Below, one piece after another: positions 1 through 7,757 of a stretch of DNA of 64,000 nucleotides. The notes under the pieces were generated by a model, which did no database searches, was not told the origin of the DNA, and was given only the letters and a program-made list of their open reading frames with translations. Both the position numbers and the translations under genes were made by a program. Numbering within the stretch: the stretch's first letter is position 1; each line of letters opens with the position of its first letter. This stretch comes from Muribaculaceae bacterium (lineage in GTDB: Bacteria; Bacillota; Clostridia; Lachnospirales; Lachnospiraceae): the NCBI GenBank assembly GCA_023666425.1, contig JAMPCA010000007.1:30724-94723 (forward strand), in the 5' to 3' direction.

Positions 1-278
1 CCCACGTTAAGCCCTAAAATCTTGTCCGTGTCCTCGGTCTTTGCCGACAGAATAATAATCGGGATGCTGCTGCTCTTGCGCGCCTGAAAGGTCGCCCGGA
101 TACCGTCCAGCTTCGGCATCATCACATCAATGATCATAAGATCAATATTTTTTTCCCTGAGGATACGAAGCGCCTGCTCTCCATTGTAGGCCTTTTCCAC
201 GTCATAGCTCTCCTGCATCAGATATATTTCAATCGCATCCACGATCTCCTTGTCGTCGTCACATACCAGAACCGTCAT
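1..278 (-). CDS. Response regulator, receiver domain (partial, runs off the window)
   Basis: N-terminal 92 or so residues of an OmpR/VanR-like response regulator; the C-terminal output domain lies outside the window. The receiver fold shows the acidic cluster CDDD at residues 6-9 and the phospho-acceptor Asp51 in the motif MIIDVMMPKLDG. It would be phosphorylated by a partner histidine kinase, which is not visible here. The start ATG overlaps the TGA of the upstream coiled-coil gene (ATGA), so the two are probably translationally coupled. The DNA-binding class is inferred from the receiver sequence only. Confidence 0.85.
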   Translation of the reverse strand, partial: MTVLVCDDDKEIVDAIEIYLMQESYDVEKAYNGEQALRILREKNIDLMIIDVMMPKLDGIRATFQARKSSSIPIIILSAKTEDTDKILGLNV

Positions 279-1003
279 TTGCTTTCCTTACCCTTCTTCC
301 ACTTGAAATAATCCGCGTCGAGATCCACCTTGATCTCCGCCTGCAGCACCTGCTCCTCGATGGTCTTTTTTTCTTTTTCCTCCGGCTCTTCCTCCTCCGG
401 CACGCTTAAGCCCAGCCGGTCTAAGTACTCCTGGTTGACCTTGATCTCCGTCTGCCGGTTCGCGTAGATGGAGGGCTTTTGGGGCGCAGGCCTGCCCTCT
501 TTTTTCTGCTTCTCCCGCTCCCTGTTGCGCTCCTCGATCAAGTCTAAATACTTCTCGGTATCCACCAGATCCTGCAGCTGGCTCTTGAGCTCGGACTGGT
601 TTGTGCGGATGCGCAGCTCTTCTTCCTTAAGCTTTTCCTCCATATCGGTATAGATTTTGGACACGGAGGCGCGGGACTCCCGCATGATACTCTGAATGCC
701 GTTGAGTGCGTCGTCCATATACAGCACGGAGGCTGCATAGATATCCTCCGCCTTGCGGCTGGCATCCCAGATAATCTGGTCTGCCTGCTTCTGAAACTCC
801 CGCTCTGCCTTGTCCCGGCTGCTCTTTGTCAGCTCGTAATCGTCCATGATCTGATATATACAAGTGTTCAGTTCGCTCAGCAGCTGCAGCATCTGCTGCT
901 TGTCTACAATTACTTTGCCGGGATCCCTGACATATGGCTCGCTCTTGGACAACAGTACATGCAGGCTCCGCATAACGTTTTCTGTATTGCTCTGTGTGCT
1001 CAT
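275..1003 (-). CDS. Coiled-coil protein of unknown function
   Basis: 242 aa, strongly charged, with no signal peptide or membrane segment, so probably cytoplasmic. Residues about 30-165 read as a long amphipathic coiled coil rich in Glu, Lys, Gln and Arg; the tail (about 200-242) is acidic then basic. It resembles DivIVA-like or AtpF-like coiled-coil proteins often annotated only as hypothetical in Clostridia. It is transcribed just before, and overlaps by four bases, the response-regulator gene, so the two may share a role. A good promoter lies upstream. I do not recognise a specific family, and a scaffold role is a guess. Confidence 0.7.
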   Translation of the reverse strand: MSTQSNTENVMRSLHVLLSKSEPYVRDPGKVIVDKQQMLQLLSELNTCIYQIMDDYELTKSSRDKAEREFQKQADQIIWDASRKAEDIYAASVLYMDDALNGIQSIMRESRASVSKIYTDMEEKLKEEELRIRTNQSELKSQLQDLVDTEKYLDLIEERNREREKQKKEGRPAPQKPSIYANRQTEIKVNQEYLDRLGLSVPEEEEPEEKEKKTIEEQVLQAEIKVDLDADYFKWKKGKESK

Positions 1004-1045
1004 TGGTTTTCCTCATTTTCACAAAATAAAAACAGCTTCTGTTTT

Positions 1046-1073
1046 ATTATAGCAAAAAGAAGCCGTTTTACAA
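1046..1073 (-). promoter_or_regulatory. Sigma-A type promoter of the coiled-coil/response regulator operon
   Basis: Reading the minus strand, TTGTAA at 1073-1068 and a perfect TATAAT at 1051-1046 are separated by 16 bp and lie about 43 bp ahead of the start codon at 1003. A dyad around the -10 (AAAACGGCTTCT and AGAAGCTGTTTT arms) could also act as an operator or a terminator stem. Confidence 0.65.
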
Positions 1074-1122
1074 CTTTTATTCTTACAGGAGCCATAAAAA
1101 CTTTTAGGTTCTGAATAGGGAT

Positions 1123-1150
1123 AAAAACAGAGCCGGCAAAAGCCGGCTCT
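1123..1150 (-). terminator. Rho-independent terminator of the Ig-like protein gene
   Basis: Nine-base perfect stem (AGAGCCGGC / GCCGGCTCT) with a four-base loop. On the minus strand it is followed by a run of T. It lies about 40 bp past the stop codon at 1191. Confidence 0.85.
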
Positions 1151-1190
1151 CCGCCTTACCGTACATAGATTGGCACAATGGTCATCAGCC

Positions 1191-2705
1191 CTATGGCACG
1201 ATAACTGTCACAATATTCGAATCTCCAGACTGACCGGCTACACAACAATAGTAATAATGGGGACCTGGCGTCAGAGAGTTAATTGTACAAGTCATTCCAT
1301 TTACAACTATCGAATCAGGAGTCGTCATAGCAAGATCCCATGAAAACGATTCCGTATCGTTAGCAACACCACTTTCATACCACTCAATAGTGGGATTATC
1401 TACTCCTGTCACTGTAGCTGTTAAGGTTACAGAACCGCCAGTAGTAACCTCTGACGCACTAAGTACAATCGTCACATTGGTGCCTGGTGTAGTTGTACCA
1501 CCAGTTGTACCTCCGGTCGTTCCGCCTGTGGTTCCTCCAGTTGTTCCACCCGTGGTTCCTCCAGTCGTTCCGCCTGTGGTTCCTCCGGTCGTTCCGCCTG
1601 TGGTTCCTCCGGTCTCTCCACCCGTGGTAGTGCCGCCCGTGCTGTCTGTAACGGTCTGCTCTTTGCCTGCCTCTACACTCTGCGTTCCGGCAGATGTAGT
1701 AACCTCTACTTTGGCGGTGGTATCGTTCTTCACGTCAACCGAAGCGTTTGTAGTCGTCGTCTTGACTGTGCTTCCCTCTGCTCCCGCTGCAAGCTCAATC
1801 TTTGCATTTGCTGCAGACTCCACCTTAACGGTTACTGCGGTGGTGAGCTTTGCTCCTGCTGCATCAGAGGTAATTGTAACAGCGATCTCCTTTGCCGCGC
1901 CGGTGATGTCCAGTGTTGCTGCCGCATCCACATTCACCGCCTTTACCTCTCCGTCCGCCTGGACAGAGACTGTCGCGACTGCACTGACCGCGACTGTGTC
2001 AACGCTTCCCTTTACGACGATGGCTACATTTGCATTCGCCTTCGTAACCGTAACGCCGGAAAGCTCCGCTCCTTCATCCACAATGAGGCGGGCGTTGGGC
2101 GCGCTTACCTTGATCTCATTACCTTTAGCCTTCTCGGTAAATGTCTCAGGCTTAATGGATTTTACGGTGATGCTCTTAAATACGCCGTTATTTACCACAT
2201 CTGCATTCGGTGCGTCTACCACGAGCGCTACCTTGCTGTAGGTGCCCGCCGGAATCGTAAATGTCCTGGCTGCGTCCGTCTTAATCGTGATCTTGGTCAG
2301 CTTCTTGTTCTTAAGTGCTGACGTCAATGCGGACTGCGTCGCTACCGTCTTGCTGGTTCCCTTGACTGTGACCTTGCATTTTAAGGTGTAGGTCTTTGCC
2401 TTTGCGGTCTTTGTCGCCTTGGTCTTTACCTTGCAGGTAACTGTGGCACTTCCCGCTTTGACAGCCTTGACAACGCCCTTCTTCAACACCGTTGCCACTG
2501 TCTTCTTGTTGCTTGACCATGTCGCGGTGGAACCCTTCGGCTGATTCTTCACCTTGAGAGTCACCGAGTCACCGACATACATGGATTTGCTTGTCGCGGA
2601 CAGCTTCGGCTTCGTCGCCGCCTGCGCCTCTGTGACAGGCAGACAGCAGACCACCAGAAGCAGCGCCAGTGCCGCCACAAACAGTCTCTTGCATGTGTTT
2701 TTCAT
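1191..2705 (-). CDS. Secreted Ig-like (Big_2) domain surface protein with GGTT repeat
   Basis: 504 aa from the ATG at 2705, which has GGAGG eight bases upstream; an in-frame ATG further out lacks a proper ribosome site. An N-terminal signal peptide (MKNTCKRLF, hydrophobic core, then AQA cleavage site) precedes a Big_2 bacterial Ig-like domain with the typical SKSMYVGDSVTLKV and GSATVT motifs. A central beta-rich Ala/Val/Thr region (about 130-355) follows, then a GGTT tetrapeptide repeat linker (about 360-405), then a second Ig-like domain to the C terminus. No LPXTG or membrane anchor is seen, so it is either released or held non-covalently. It probably works at the cell surface, but the ligand is unknown. 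It has its own promoter and terminator. Confidence 0.8.
   Translation of the reverse strand: MKNTCKRLFVAALALLLVVCCLPVTEAQAATKPKLSATSKSMYVGDSVTLKVKNQPKGSTATWSSNKKTVATVLKKGVVKAVKAGSATVTCKVKTKATKTAKAKTYTLKCKVTVKGTSKTVATQSALTSALKNKKLTKITIKTDAARTFTIPAGTYSKVALVVDAPNADVVNNGVFKSITVKSIKPETFTEKAKGNEIKVSAPNARLIVDEGAELSGVTVTKANANVAIVVKGSVDTVAVSAVATVSVQADGEVKAVNVDAAATLDITGAAKEIAVTITSDAAGAKLTTAVTVKVESAANAKIELAAGAEGSTVKTTTTNASVDVKNDTTAKVEVTTSAGTQSVEAGKEQTVTDSTGGTTTGGETGGTTGGTTGGTTGGTTGGTTGGTTGGTTGGTTGGTTGGTTTPGTNVTIVLSASEVTTGGSVTLTATVTGVDNPTIEWYESGVANDTESFSWDLAMTTPDSIVVNGMTCTINSLTPGPHYYYCCVAGQSGDSNIVTVIVP
1497..1625 (-). repeat. 12-bp tandem repeat encoding GGTT units
   Basis: About ten near-identical 12-bp units encode the Gly-Gly-Thr-Thr linker between the Ig-like parts of the surface protein. 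Units differ only at third positions. The in-frame unit length means slippage changes linker length without breaking the gene. Confidence 0.85.
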
Positions 2706-2760
2706 GTTCCTATCCTCCATTCCCTTAATTAGTAGCACCACAAAACACTACTTATATTCC

Positions 2761-2787
2761 ATTATACATTACCCCCCCAATTGTCAA
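2761..2787 (-). promoter_or_regulatory. Promoter of the Ig-like surface protein gene
   Basis: On the minus strand a perfect TTGACA (2787-2782) and a perfect TATAAT (2766-2761) are separated by only 15 bp that include a G7 tract. The start codon is about 55 bp downstream. The short spacer and G run would tend to weaken it despite the ideal hexamers. Confidence 0.6.
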
Positions 2788-2809
2788 TCCATATCACCAT
2801 CAGCACAAT

Positions 2810-2851
2810 AAAAAACAGAGAAATAAGACTGAACCATCCGCTATTTCCCTG
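2810..2851 (-). terminator. Terminator of the Rpn-family gene
   Basis: Minus-strand stem CAGGGAAATA / TATTTCTCTG (one mismatch) with a loop of about 16 bases and a T6 tail, 30 bp past the stop at 2881. Confidence 0.65.
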
Positions 2852-2880
2852 CTTTATAACCGCCATATAGTTTTTCTGCC

Positions 2881-3831
2881 TTACACTTTCTGTAATCCTG
2901 CAAGCTGTTCCACTTCTGCCACATCCAGTCCCGTATCCTCTGCAATCTCCTCCATGGTCAGTTTTCCCCGTCTCAGCATATTAATCGCTGCGTTCCTGTT
3001 TGCTTCTCTGATCCCCTGACTGATTCCCTGGCTGATCCCCTGACTGATCCCCTGATTTAAAATCTTTCTTGCACTTGTTTCAATCATCGGCCCCCTCATC
3101 ATACCACCTACTTTCTTCACATTTTCGTACTTCTTCGCAAGCTCGTTGATCACATCCCCCGACAGCTCTATAATTGTGCGCTCGTCAAATGCCCCAAGCT
3201 CCCCCTTCCGGTTCAGACCGTCAAGCCTTTCCAGGATAAGCCGGTACTCCGCTTTCAGCTCTTCAAGCTTCTGCTCATTACTATTATACTCCGGAAAGCT
3301 GTTCTCATGTGAAAATATGTAAAACGGGATCAGCATCAGCAGCCGTTTTTCAAAGATGTCATCCAGCGAGTATTTCTGCACCTTCATTATCGGTATGTCA
3401 TACCCCACTGTTCCTCCCGGTGTGACGATAACATATTTCATCTTGTCCGGCGCTTTCCTGCGTGTCCGGAGATACAGCACCGCCGTGTTGGGGAATGTCA
3501 CGGTCAGCGTCTCCTCTGTCAGTTCGCCCTCATCAAGCGCGATCTGCGCGTCATACTCGAAAAGCCTTACCGTGATCCTCCCGTCCGGGAAGCTGCTCTC
3601 ACATTCGATATGGTATTTCTTCGGTATCTTTCCAAAAACCGTAAAATTCGTGTCGGTTATACGCTCCCTGTCCGCCCCGTCCTGCTGGTCTATAAAATGC
3701 TCATTGGGAAAAAACTGTATTTCCTCCTCTCCCGTGTATGTCTCCCCGAAAACCTCATTGATCACGGGGATGACCAGTTTCTGGCAGTCATTTAAAAGTG
3801 TGCGGAACGCCCCATCGTATATATTTGCCAT
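2881..3831 (-). CDS. Rpn/PD-(D/E)XK family protein (transposase-like nuclease)
   Basis: 316 aa. The N terminus (MANIYDGAFRTLLNDC), the TDTNFTV and HIECESS motifs and the overall plan match the Rpn family of recombination-promoting nuclease/putative transposase proteins (PD-(D/E)XK fold). The conserved acidic residues in TDTNF and ECESS are the candidate catalytic positions. A middle helical part is followed by a GISQ tandem repeat (about residues 261-274) and a C-terminal helix-turn-helix-like tail (KLTMEEIAEDTGLDVAEVEQLAG). Such genes are abundant in gut Firmicutes, usually without inverted repeats; none was found here. The family recombination role is known for E. coli Rpn proteins and is inferred here. 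Confidence 0.85.
   Translation of the reverse strand: MANIYDGAFRTLLNDCQKLVIPVINEVFGETYTGEEEIQFFPNEHFIDQQDGADRERITDTNFTVFGKIPKKYHIECESSFPDGRITVRLFEYDAQIALDEGELTEETLTVTFPNTAVLYLRTRRKAPDKMKYVIVTPGGTVGYDIPIMKVQKYSLDDIFEKRLLMLIPFYIFSHENSFPEYNSNEQKLEELKAEYRLILERLDGLNRKGELGAFDERTIIELSGDVINELAKKYENVKKVGGMMRGPMIETSARKILNQGISQGISQGISQGIREANRNAAINMLRRGKLTMEEIAEDTGLDVAEVEQLAGLQKV
3009..3054 (-). repeat. 12-bp tandem repeat encoding GISQ in the Rpn-like gene
   Basis: Three to four copies of a 12-bp unit (plus strand CTGATCCCCTGA and close variants) encode GISQGISQGISQGI between the nuclease-like domain and the C-terminal helices. Confidence 0.85.
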
Positions 3832-3936
3832 TTATCAGTCCTTTTTCGTTTTGTGATTTTATCATAGCATCTTTTTCTTGCAAATTCAACAAGCATATAG
3901 CTTTGAAATTCGAAGGTTCTTTCTGACGTTTCTGCC

Positions 3937-4923
3937 CTAACGAATGCAGGCATAAACCACATAGGCCGCGTACAGCGCCACCATCACAAAGCCCTCCGGC
4001 TTGTTGATCTGTTTCTTGGTCGCAGCAAATATCCATACCAGAACACTAAAGACAATCAGCACACAAATGTCCACGATATTTTCCGTGAGAAATGCAATCG
4101 GGCTGATGGCAGAAGCAATTCCAAGCACCATGAGAATATTGAATATGTTAGAACCGATAGCATTTCCGAGCGCCATATCGACCTCATTTTTGCGGGCGGC
4201 AACCATGGAGGTCACAAGCTCCGGCAGAGAGGTGCCAACAGATACAATCGTAAGCCCCACCAGCGTCTGGCTCATGCCGAAGGTCACTGCGATATTGCTG
4301 GCGCTGCTGACTACCACGTCTCCGCCGATGGCGATTCCCGCTACACCCAGAACAATAAAAAATATGCTTTTGGGGAGAGACAAAAGCTTCGCGGCATCCT
4401 CCTCCGCAGCGTCTTTTTCCTTTGCCGCCCCTGCCCTGCTCGCCGCCAGCGCCTTGCGAATCATATAAACGATAAAGCCAATGAAACAAACCAGAAGAAT
4501 GGCTCCGTCTAAATGTCCGAGACTCATCGGTCCCATAAATCCCAGTACCAGCAGAAGAATCGCGCAGATTACGGAAAACGGAATATCCCGGCGCACCACC
4601 TCCCGCTGCACCAGCACCGGTGTCAGAAGCGCGCAGGCGCCGATTACCACCATGAGGTTAAAAACATTCGAGCCCACCGCGTTGCTGACAGCCAGTGCAT
4701 TGTTATTGCTGATGGAGGCCGTGACGGACACCGAAGTTTCCGGCAGGGAGGTTCCCATGGCCACAATAGTGAGTCCGATGATGATTGAGGGGACGTGGAA
4801 TCTTTTTGCAATGCTGGAGCTTCCCTCCACAAAGCAGTCCGCTCCCTTGATCAGAAGCACAAAGCCAATGATTAGAAATACGATAGCAAGCGGTAGTGGA
4901 CAGGTTTCCATAAATTCAGTCAT
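3937..4923 (-). CDS. Calcium/sodium antiporter (CaCA family)
   Basis: 328 aa membrane protein with two homologous halves, each carrying the alpha-repeat signature: MGTSLPETSVSVTAS with NAVGSNVFNLMVV in the first half, and VGTSLPELVTSMVAA with NAIGSNIFNILMV in the second. These are the cation-binding GTSLPE and GSN motifs of K+-independent Ca2+/Na+ exchangers (YrbG type). About ten membrane segments flank a charged cytoplasmic loop near residues 160-180. It should expel Ca2+ in exchange for Na+ or H+. The gene is 26 bp downstream of mntP and has its own ribosome site (AAAGGAG), so it may be co-transcribed and share manganese control. Confidence 0.93.
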   Translation of the reverse strand: MTEFMETCPLPLAIVFLIIGFVLLIKGADCFVEGSSSIAKRFHVPSIIIGLTIVAMGTSLPETSVSVTASISNNNALAVSNAVGSNVFNLMVVIGACALLTPVLVQREVVRRDIPFSVICAILLLVLGFMGPMSLGHLDGAILLVCFIGFIVYMIRKALAASRAGAAKEKDAAEEDAAKLLSLPKSIFFIVLGVAGIAIGGDVVVSSASNIAVTFGMSQTLVGLTIVSVGTSLPELVTSMVAARKNEVDMALGNAIGSNIFNILMVLGIASAISPIAFLTENIVDICVLIVFSVLVWIFAATKKQINKPEGFVMVALYAAYVVYACIR

Positions 4924-4949
4924 AATGTTTTCTCCTTTTCTTTTTTATT

Positions 4950-5528
4950 TTATCCAAGAATTCCAAGATGCTCCAACAGTATCTTAAGCCCAATCAGTAT
5001 GAGTATGATGCCCCCGGAGATTTCCGCCCTTTTTTTGTAGCGGGTTCCGAAAAAATTCCCGACAATCACGCCAACGATTGAGAGGGCAAAGGTTGTGCAG
5101 CCGATAATCGCAATGGCCTCGAGAATCGGCGTATCCAAAAAGGCGAAGGTGATTCCCACGGCCAGGGCATCGATACTGGTCGCAATGGCGAGCAAAAGCA
5201 ACTCTTTGTGGTCTAATGGCTGATCCTTCGGTCCCGAATCGATCTCCTCCTTTTCCCGCAGCGCCTCCGCAATCATCTTGCCGCCGATGAAGGCGAGGAG
5301 CACAAAGGCAACCCAGTGGTCGATGGAAGTGATGTACTTCTGAAACCGGATTCCCAAAAGCCAGCCAAGCATTGGCATGAGCGCCTGAAAGCCTCCGAAG
5401 TACAAGCCGATGACCACCGCCTGCTTTTTGTTGACCTTTTCCATTGCCAGACCCTTGCAGACCGAGACTGCGAACGCGTCCATGGACAGTCCCACTCCGA
5501 TCAAAAACAATTCAATAAATATGCCCAT
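4950..5528 (-). CDS. mntP: Manganese efflux pump MntP
   Basis: 192 aa with six membrane segments, the usual MntP length. The duplicated motif GLSMDAFAVSVCKG near the N terminus and ATSIDALAVGITFAF in the second half carry the conserved Asp residues of the family (formerly DUF204). It exports Mn2+ and protects against manganese overload. Identification is strengthened by the manganese-responsive yybP-ykoY leader directly upstream. Start ATG at 5528 follows AAAGGACAGAGT. Confidence 0.95.
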   Translation of the reverse strand: MGIFIELFLIGVGLSMDAFAVSVCKGLAMEKVNKKQAVVIGLYFGGFQALMPMLGWLLGIRFQKYITSIDHWVAFVLLAFIGGKMIAEALREKEEIDSGPKDQPLDHKELLLLAIATSIDALAVGITFAFLDTPILEAIAIIGCTTFALSIVGVIVGNFFGTRYKKRAEISGGIILILIGLKILLEHLGILG

Positions 5529-5572
5529 ACTCTGTCCTTTCTTTGTCTGCCATACCGTCGGCGGTTCTGTAA

Positions 5573-5630
5573 TAAAAAAGACTCATATATGTACGATGCC
5601 GATTCCCGGCGTATGTACATACATGAGTCT
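5573..5630 (-). terminator. Expression-platform terminator of the mntP riboswitch
   Basis: Minus-strand long hairpin with arms AGACTCATGTATGTAC and GTACATATATGAGTCT (one mismatch), an inner GC-rich loop and a T6 tail, just before mntP. It lies directly downstream of the aptamer, as expected for transcriptional control. Confidence 0.85.
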
Positions 5631-5640
5631 CATTCTTTAA

Positions 5641-5757
5641 TGCTTGCCAGATCTGATACAGACCGAGGTTGTTGACAAGCAACACATCCGTGCGAACTAC
5701 TCCCCCACATAAGGTATGGCGCGCTTCTAACGAGCGCTTTGTTGTTCAGGTAGGATT
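5641..5757 (-). ncRNA. yybP-ykoY manganese riboswitch aptamer
   Basis: Reading the minus strand, the segment contains the hallmark GGGGAGTAG of one aptamer leg, then GTCAACAAC, and closes with CTGGCAAGC pairing to GCTTG, an arrangement typical of yybP-ykoY aptamers. A separate GCGC hairpin sits at the 5' side. The class binds Mn2+ and turns on Mn exporters; mntP is a known target. It is followed by an intrinsic terminator and preceded by a promoter. Confidence 0.82.
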
Positions 5758-5787
5758 ACTATAGCAGAGACCGATATGGTTAGTCAA
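5758..5787 (-). promoter_or_regulatory. Promoter of the riboswitch-mntP transcript
   Basis: Minus strand TTGACT (5787-5782), 18-bp spacer, extended -10 TGCTATAGT (core 5763-5758). Transcription would start a few bases before the aptamer. Confidence 0.75.
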
Positions 5788-5796
5788 CACAAACTT

Positions 5797-6447
5797 TTAT
5801 TTTTCTGCGCTCTCCTCCCAAATAATATTGTACTCTGTGCCTGCAAGCGCCCCGATGCGGTCTACATAGTTTTCTATCAGCTTTTTGGCTCTCGCCTGCG
5901 CCTGCTCCAGCAAGGCCGTATTGTTCTCTATGCTGACCTTCATATTTTCCTGCGCCTCATCAACGGCCTGCGTCTGCTCCTCTGCTGTAATCGGATTTTT
6001 ATTAAACCAGGAATCGTCTGACGAGATATAGCTGTTCTGGTCTATCAGCGCCACCTCGCACTCCCCTATGATTTCGCCCCCGGGAATGGTAATGTGTACG
6101 TCCGCCCCGTCCATGGACAGCTTTACCTTAGACATGTCAATGCCGATCCTTGCAACTCCCGTGTATTCAATCCAGAGCGTTCTGTCCTTTTCACCTATAT
6201 GGGAAAGTCCGGTACCTTTCTCCTTATGAAGCTTTGCAACATTATGATAATGGCATTCCAGTGTGGCAAGCTTACAAATGGACTGAATCTGCGACAAATC
6301 CGGCTCACTGTTTCCCTGCGTATACCCGGATTCCTCCTGCTGCCCTTCGCTCTGCCCCACATCTGCGGCATCCGTTTTCCCACCGCACGCGCACAACAAA
6401 AGCACGAAAATGCAACATAAAACAGAGGCCGATATTCTTTTCCTCAT
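5797..6447 (-). CDS. DUF4230 family lipoprotein
   Basis: 216 aa. The N terminus MRKRISASVLCCIFVLLLCACGG is a lipoprotein signal with a lipobox ending at the Cys of LLCAC, so the mature protein should be lipid-anchored on the outer face of the membrane. The body matches DUF4230: a helical LATLECHYHNVAK segment, a beta region with ARIGIDMSKVKLSMDG, then a C-terminal helix ending in AKKLIENYVDRIG. Function is unknown. It follows a paralogous DUF4230 gene by 11 bp, presumably in the same operon. Confidence 0.75.
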   Translation of the reverse strand: MRKRISASVLCCIFVLLLCACGGKTDAADVGQSEGQQEESGYTQGNSEPDLSQIQSICKLATLECHYHNVAKLHKEKGTGLSHIGEKDRTLWIEYTGVARIGIDMSKVKLSMDGADVHITIPGGEIIGECEVALIDQNSYISSDDSWFNKNPITAEEQTQAVDEAQENMKVSIENNTALLEQAQARAKKLIENYVDRIGALAGTEYNIIWEESAEK

Positions 6448-6458
6448 GCGTACACCCC

Positions 6459-7094
6459 TTAATTGATATTTACCTGGTATTCATTGTCAATCTGCTCTAT
6501 CCACGGCTCTACCCATGCGCGGACAGATGAAATTGCATTTTCTCTTGCGAGCTTAAGCAATTCCTCCTCATACGCCGCTCTCTGCTGTATATCACTTTTA
6601 CACAGTTCATACGCCTCGTGGGAAATGGTCTCATCTTCATATTTTTTATCTGTAAAAATATATTCCATGGAGCCAAAATCTACGGTTGTTTTCTGAATCG
6701 TACAGTCGGGGAGCGTGAGATTGACCACCTTGTTCTCATCACTTATGTCAATTTGTATCTTACTGAAATCAATGCCAGCCGTCACCGAGCCCTCATATGC
6801 CACATAGTATTTCGGCGTCACGCCATCCTCCTCATATGCCCGGGCAATGGCGTTGTAGGTATAATCAATCACGGACAACTCGCTGATTTCAAAAATATCC
6901 TCCAGATCCGCTCTTGTGACTACGGCAACCTTTCCCTCCGTCCCGATTACCACATCACCAACCGACTCTTTCGCCCTGCCGAGAGCGGACTGTGAAAATG
7001 TTTTGATCCCGATGCCTGCTGCAATCCCCAAAACCGCTGCCAGCAGGATATACTTTGCAATTTTCTTTTTCTGCAAATTCTCTGACTTTCTCAT
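6459..7094 (-). CDS. DUF4230 family membrane-anchored protein
   Basis: 211 aa with one N-terminal membrane anchor (residues about 13-30) and an outside domain of the DUF4230 type. It shares with its downstream neighbour the pattern VTAGIDFSKIQIDISDENK and a C-terminal helix ending in VRAWVEPWIEQID. The pair, one lipoprotein and one membrane-anchored paralogue, looks like a tandem duplication whose products may act together. The ribosome site before the ATG is weak. No enzymatic motif is visible. Confidence 0.72.
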   Translation of the reverse strand: MRKSENLQKKKIAKYILLAAVLGIAAGIGIKTFSQSALGRAKESVGDVVIGTEGKVAVVTRADLEDIFEISELSVIDYTYNAIARAYEEDGVTPKYYVAYEGSVTAGIDFSKIQIDISDENKVVNLTLPDCTIQKTTVDFGSMEYIFTDKKYEDETISHEAYELCKSDIQQRAAYEEELLKLARENAISSVRAWVEPWIEQIDNEYQVNIN

Positions 7095-7285
7095 TTTCTT
7101 TGAAATACCGCATTTTCTCTGCTAATTGTGAAAATACATATCATCCTACTTTCTTTCAAAAATATTATACTGAGAATATCCCCCTTTTTCAATCTAATTT
7201 TCAAACTTTAAATGAGAAAGGGCTGTCGCTTTCTGCGATTTGTGGTAAAATACTCATAACTTAATTTAATCAGGAGGTTATTATT

Positions 7286-7630
7286 ATGCCCTTTATCAAT
7301 TCAAAAATCAGCACACCGCTCTCCAAAGTTCAGGAGACTGCCATCAAAGAACAGCTTGGAAAGGCCATCGAGCTCATTCCGGGCAAATCCGAGAGCTGGC
7401 TCATGGTCGGCTTTGAGCCTGAGAGCTCGCTCTATTTCCGCGGGGATAACTCCCAGCCCATCGCCTTTGTGGAGGTCAGTGTCTATGGCGCGGAGAACCC
7501 GGACGCATTTTCCAGCCTCACCGGCAAAATCTGTGATATCTATGCAGAGGTTCTGGGAATCGCCAGGGATCACATCTATGTCAAGTATCAGGCTGTGGAC
7601 AACTGGGGCTGGAACGGTTCCAACTTCTAA
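7286..7630 (+). CDS. MIF/tautomerase superfamily protein
   Basis: 114 aa, the standard length of macrophage migration inhibitory factor homologues. Pro2 directly after the initiator Met is the catalytic base of the tautomerase superfamily, exposed once Met is removed. The DHIYVKYQAVDNWGWNGSNF-type C terminus matches MIF. It probably tautomerises phenylpyruvate-like enols, though the physiological substrate in bacteria is unclear. It is a monocistronic plus-strand gene with CAGGAGG before the ATG and a terminator right after the stop, isolated among minus-strand operons. Confidence 0.9.
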   Translation: MPFINSKISTPLSKVQETAIKEQLGKAIELIPGKSESWLMVGFEPESSLYFRGDNSQPIAFVEVSVYGAENPDAFSSLTGKICDIYAEVLGIARDHIYVKYQAVDNWGWNGSNF

Positions 7631-7632
7631 CC

Positions 7633-7669
7633 AAAAGGCGTTCTGCATAATCTGCAGAACGCCTTTTTC
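7633..7669. terminator. Bidirectional terminator between the tautomerase and fibre operon
   Basis: AAAAGGCGTTCTGCA / TGCAGAACGCCTTTTT stem with a five-base loop. T runs occur on both strands, so it can end both the plus-strand tautomerase transcript and the minus-strand fibre operon. Confidence 0.9.
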
Positions 7670-7757
7670 TATGATTACTCCCCTAACAGAATGACTTTTT
7701 CTATCATTGCTCCTCTGACAAAACATCTTTTCTATTATTGTTCCCCTACCCGCAGGG
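7663..7757. repeat. Three imperfect 32-bp tandem repeats at the 3' end of the sipW-sortase gene
   Basis: Copies begin at 7663, 7695 and 7727, each with CTTTTTCTATNATT followed by a CTCCCCTNAC-like segment. The third copy contains the last codons and stop of the minus-strand fusion gene; the first overlaps the terminator arm. Confidence 0.75.

Noticed and set aside
1497..1625. CRISPR-like repeat array
   Set aside because: Repeats are 12 bp, contiguous without spacers and in frame within a coding gene.
2881..3831. Insertion sequence around the Rpn-like gene
   Set aside because: No terminal inverted repeats or target duplication could be found next to the gene.
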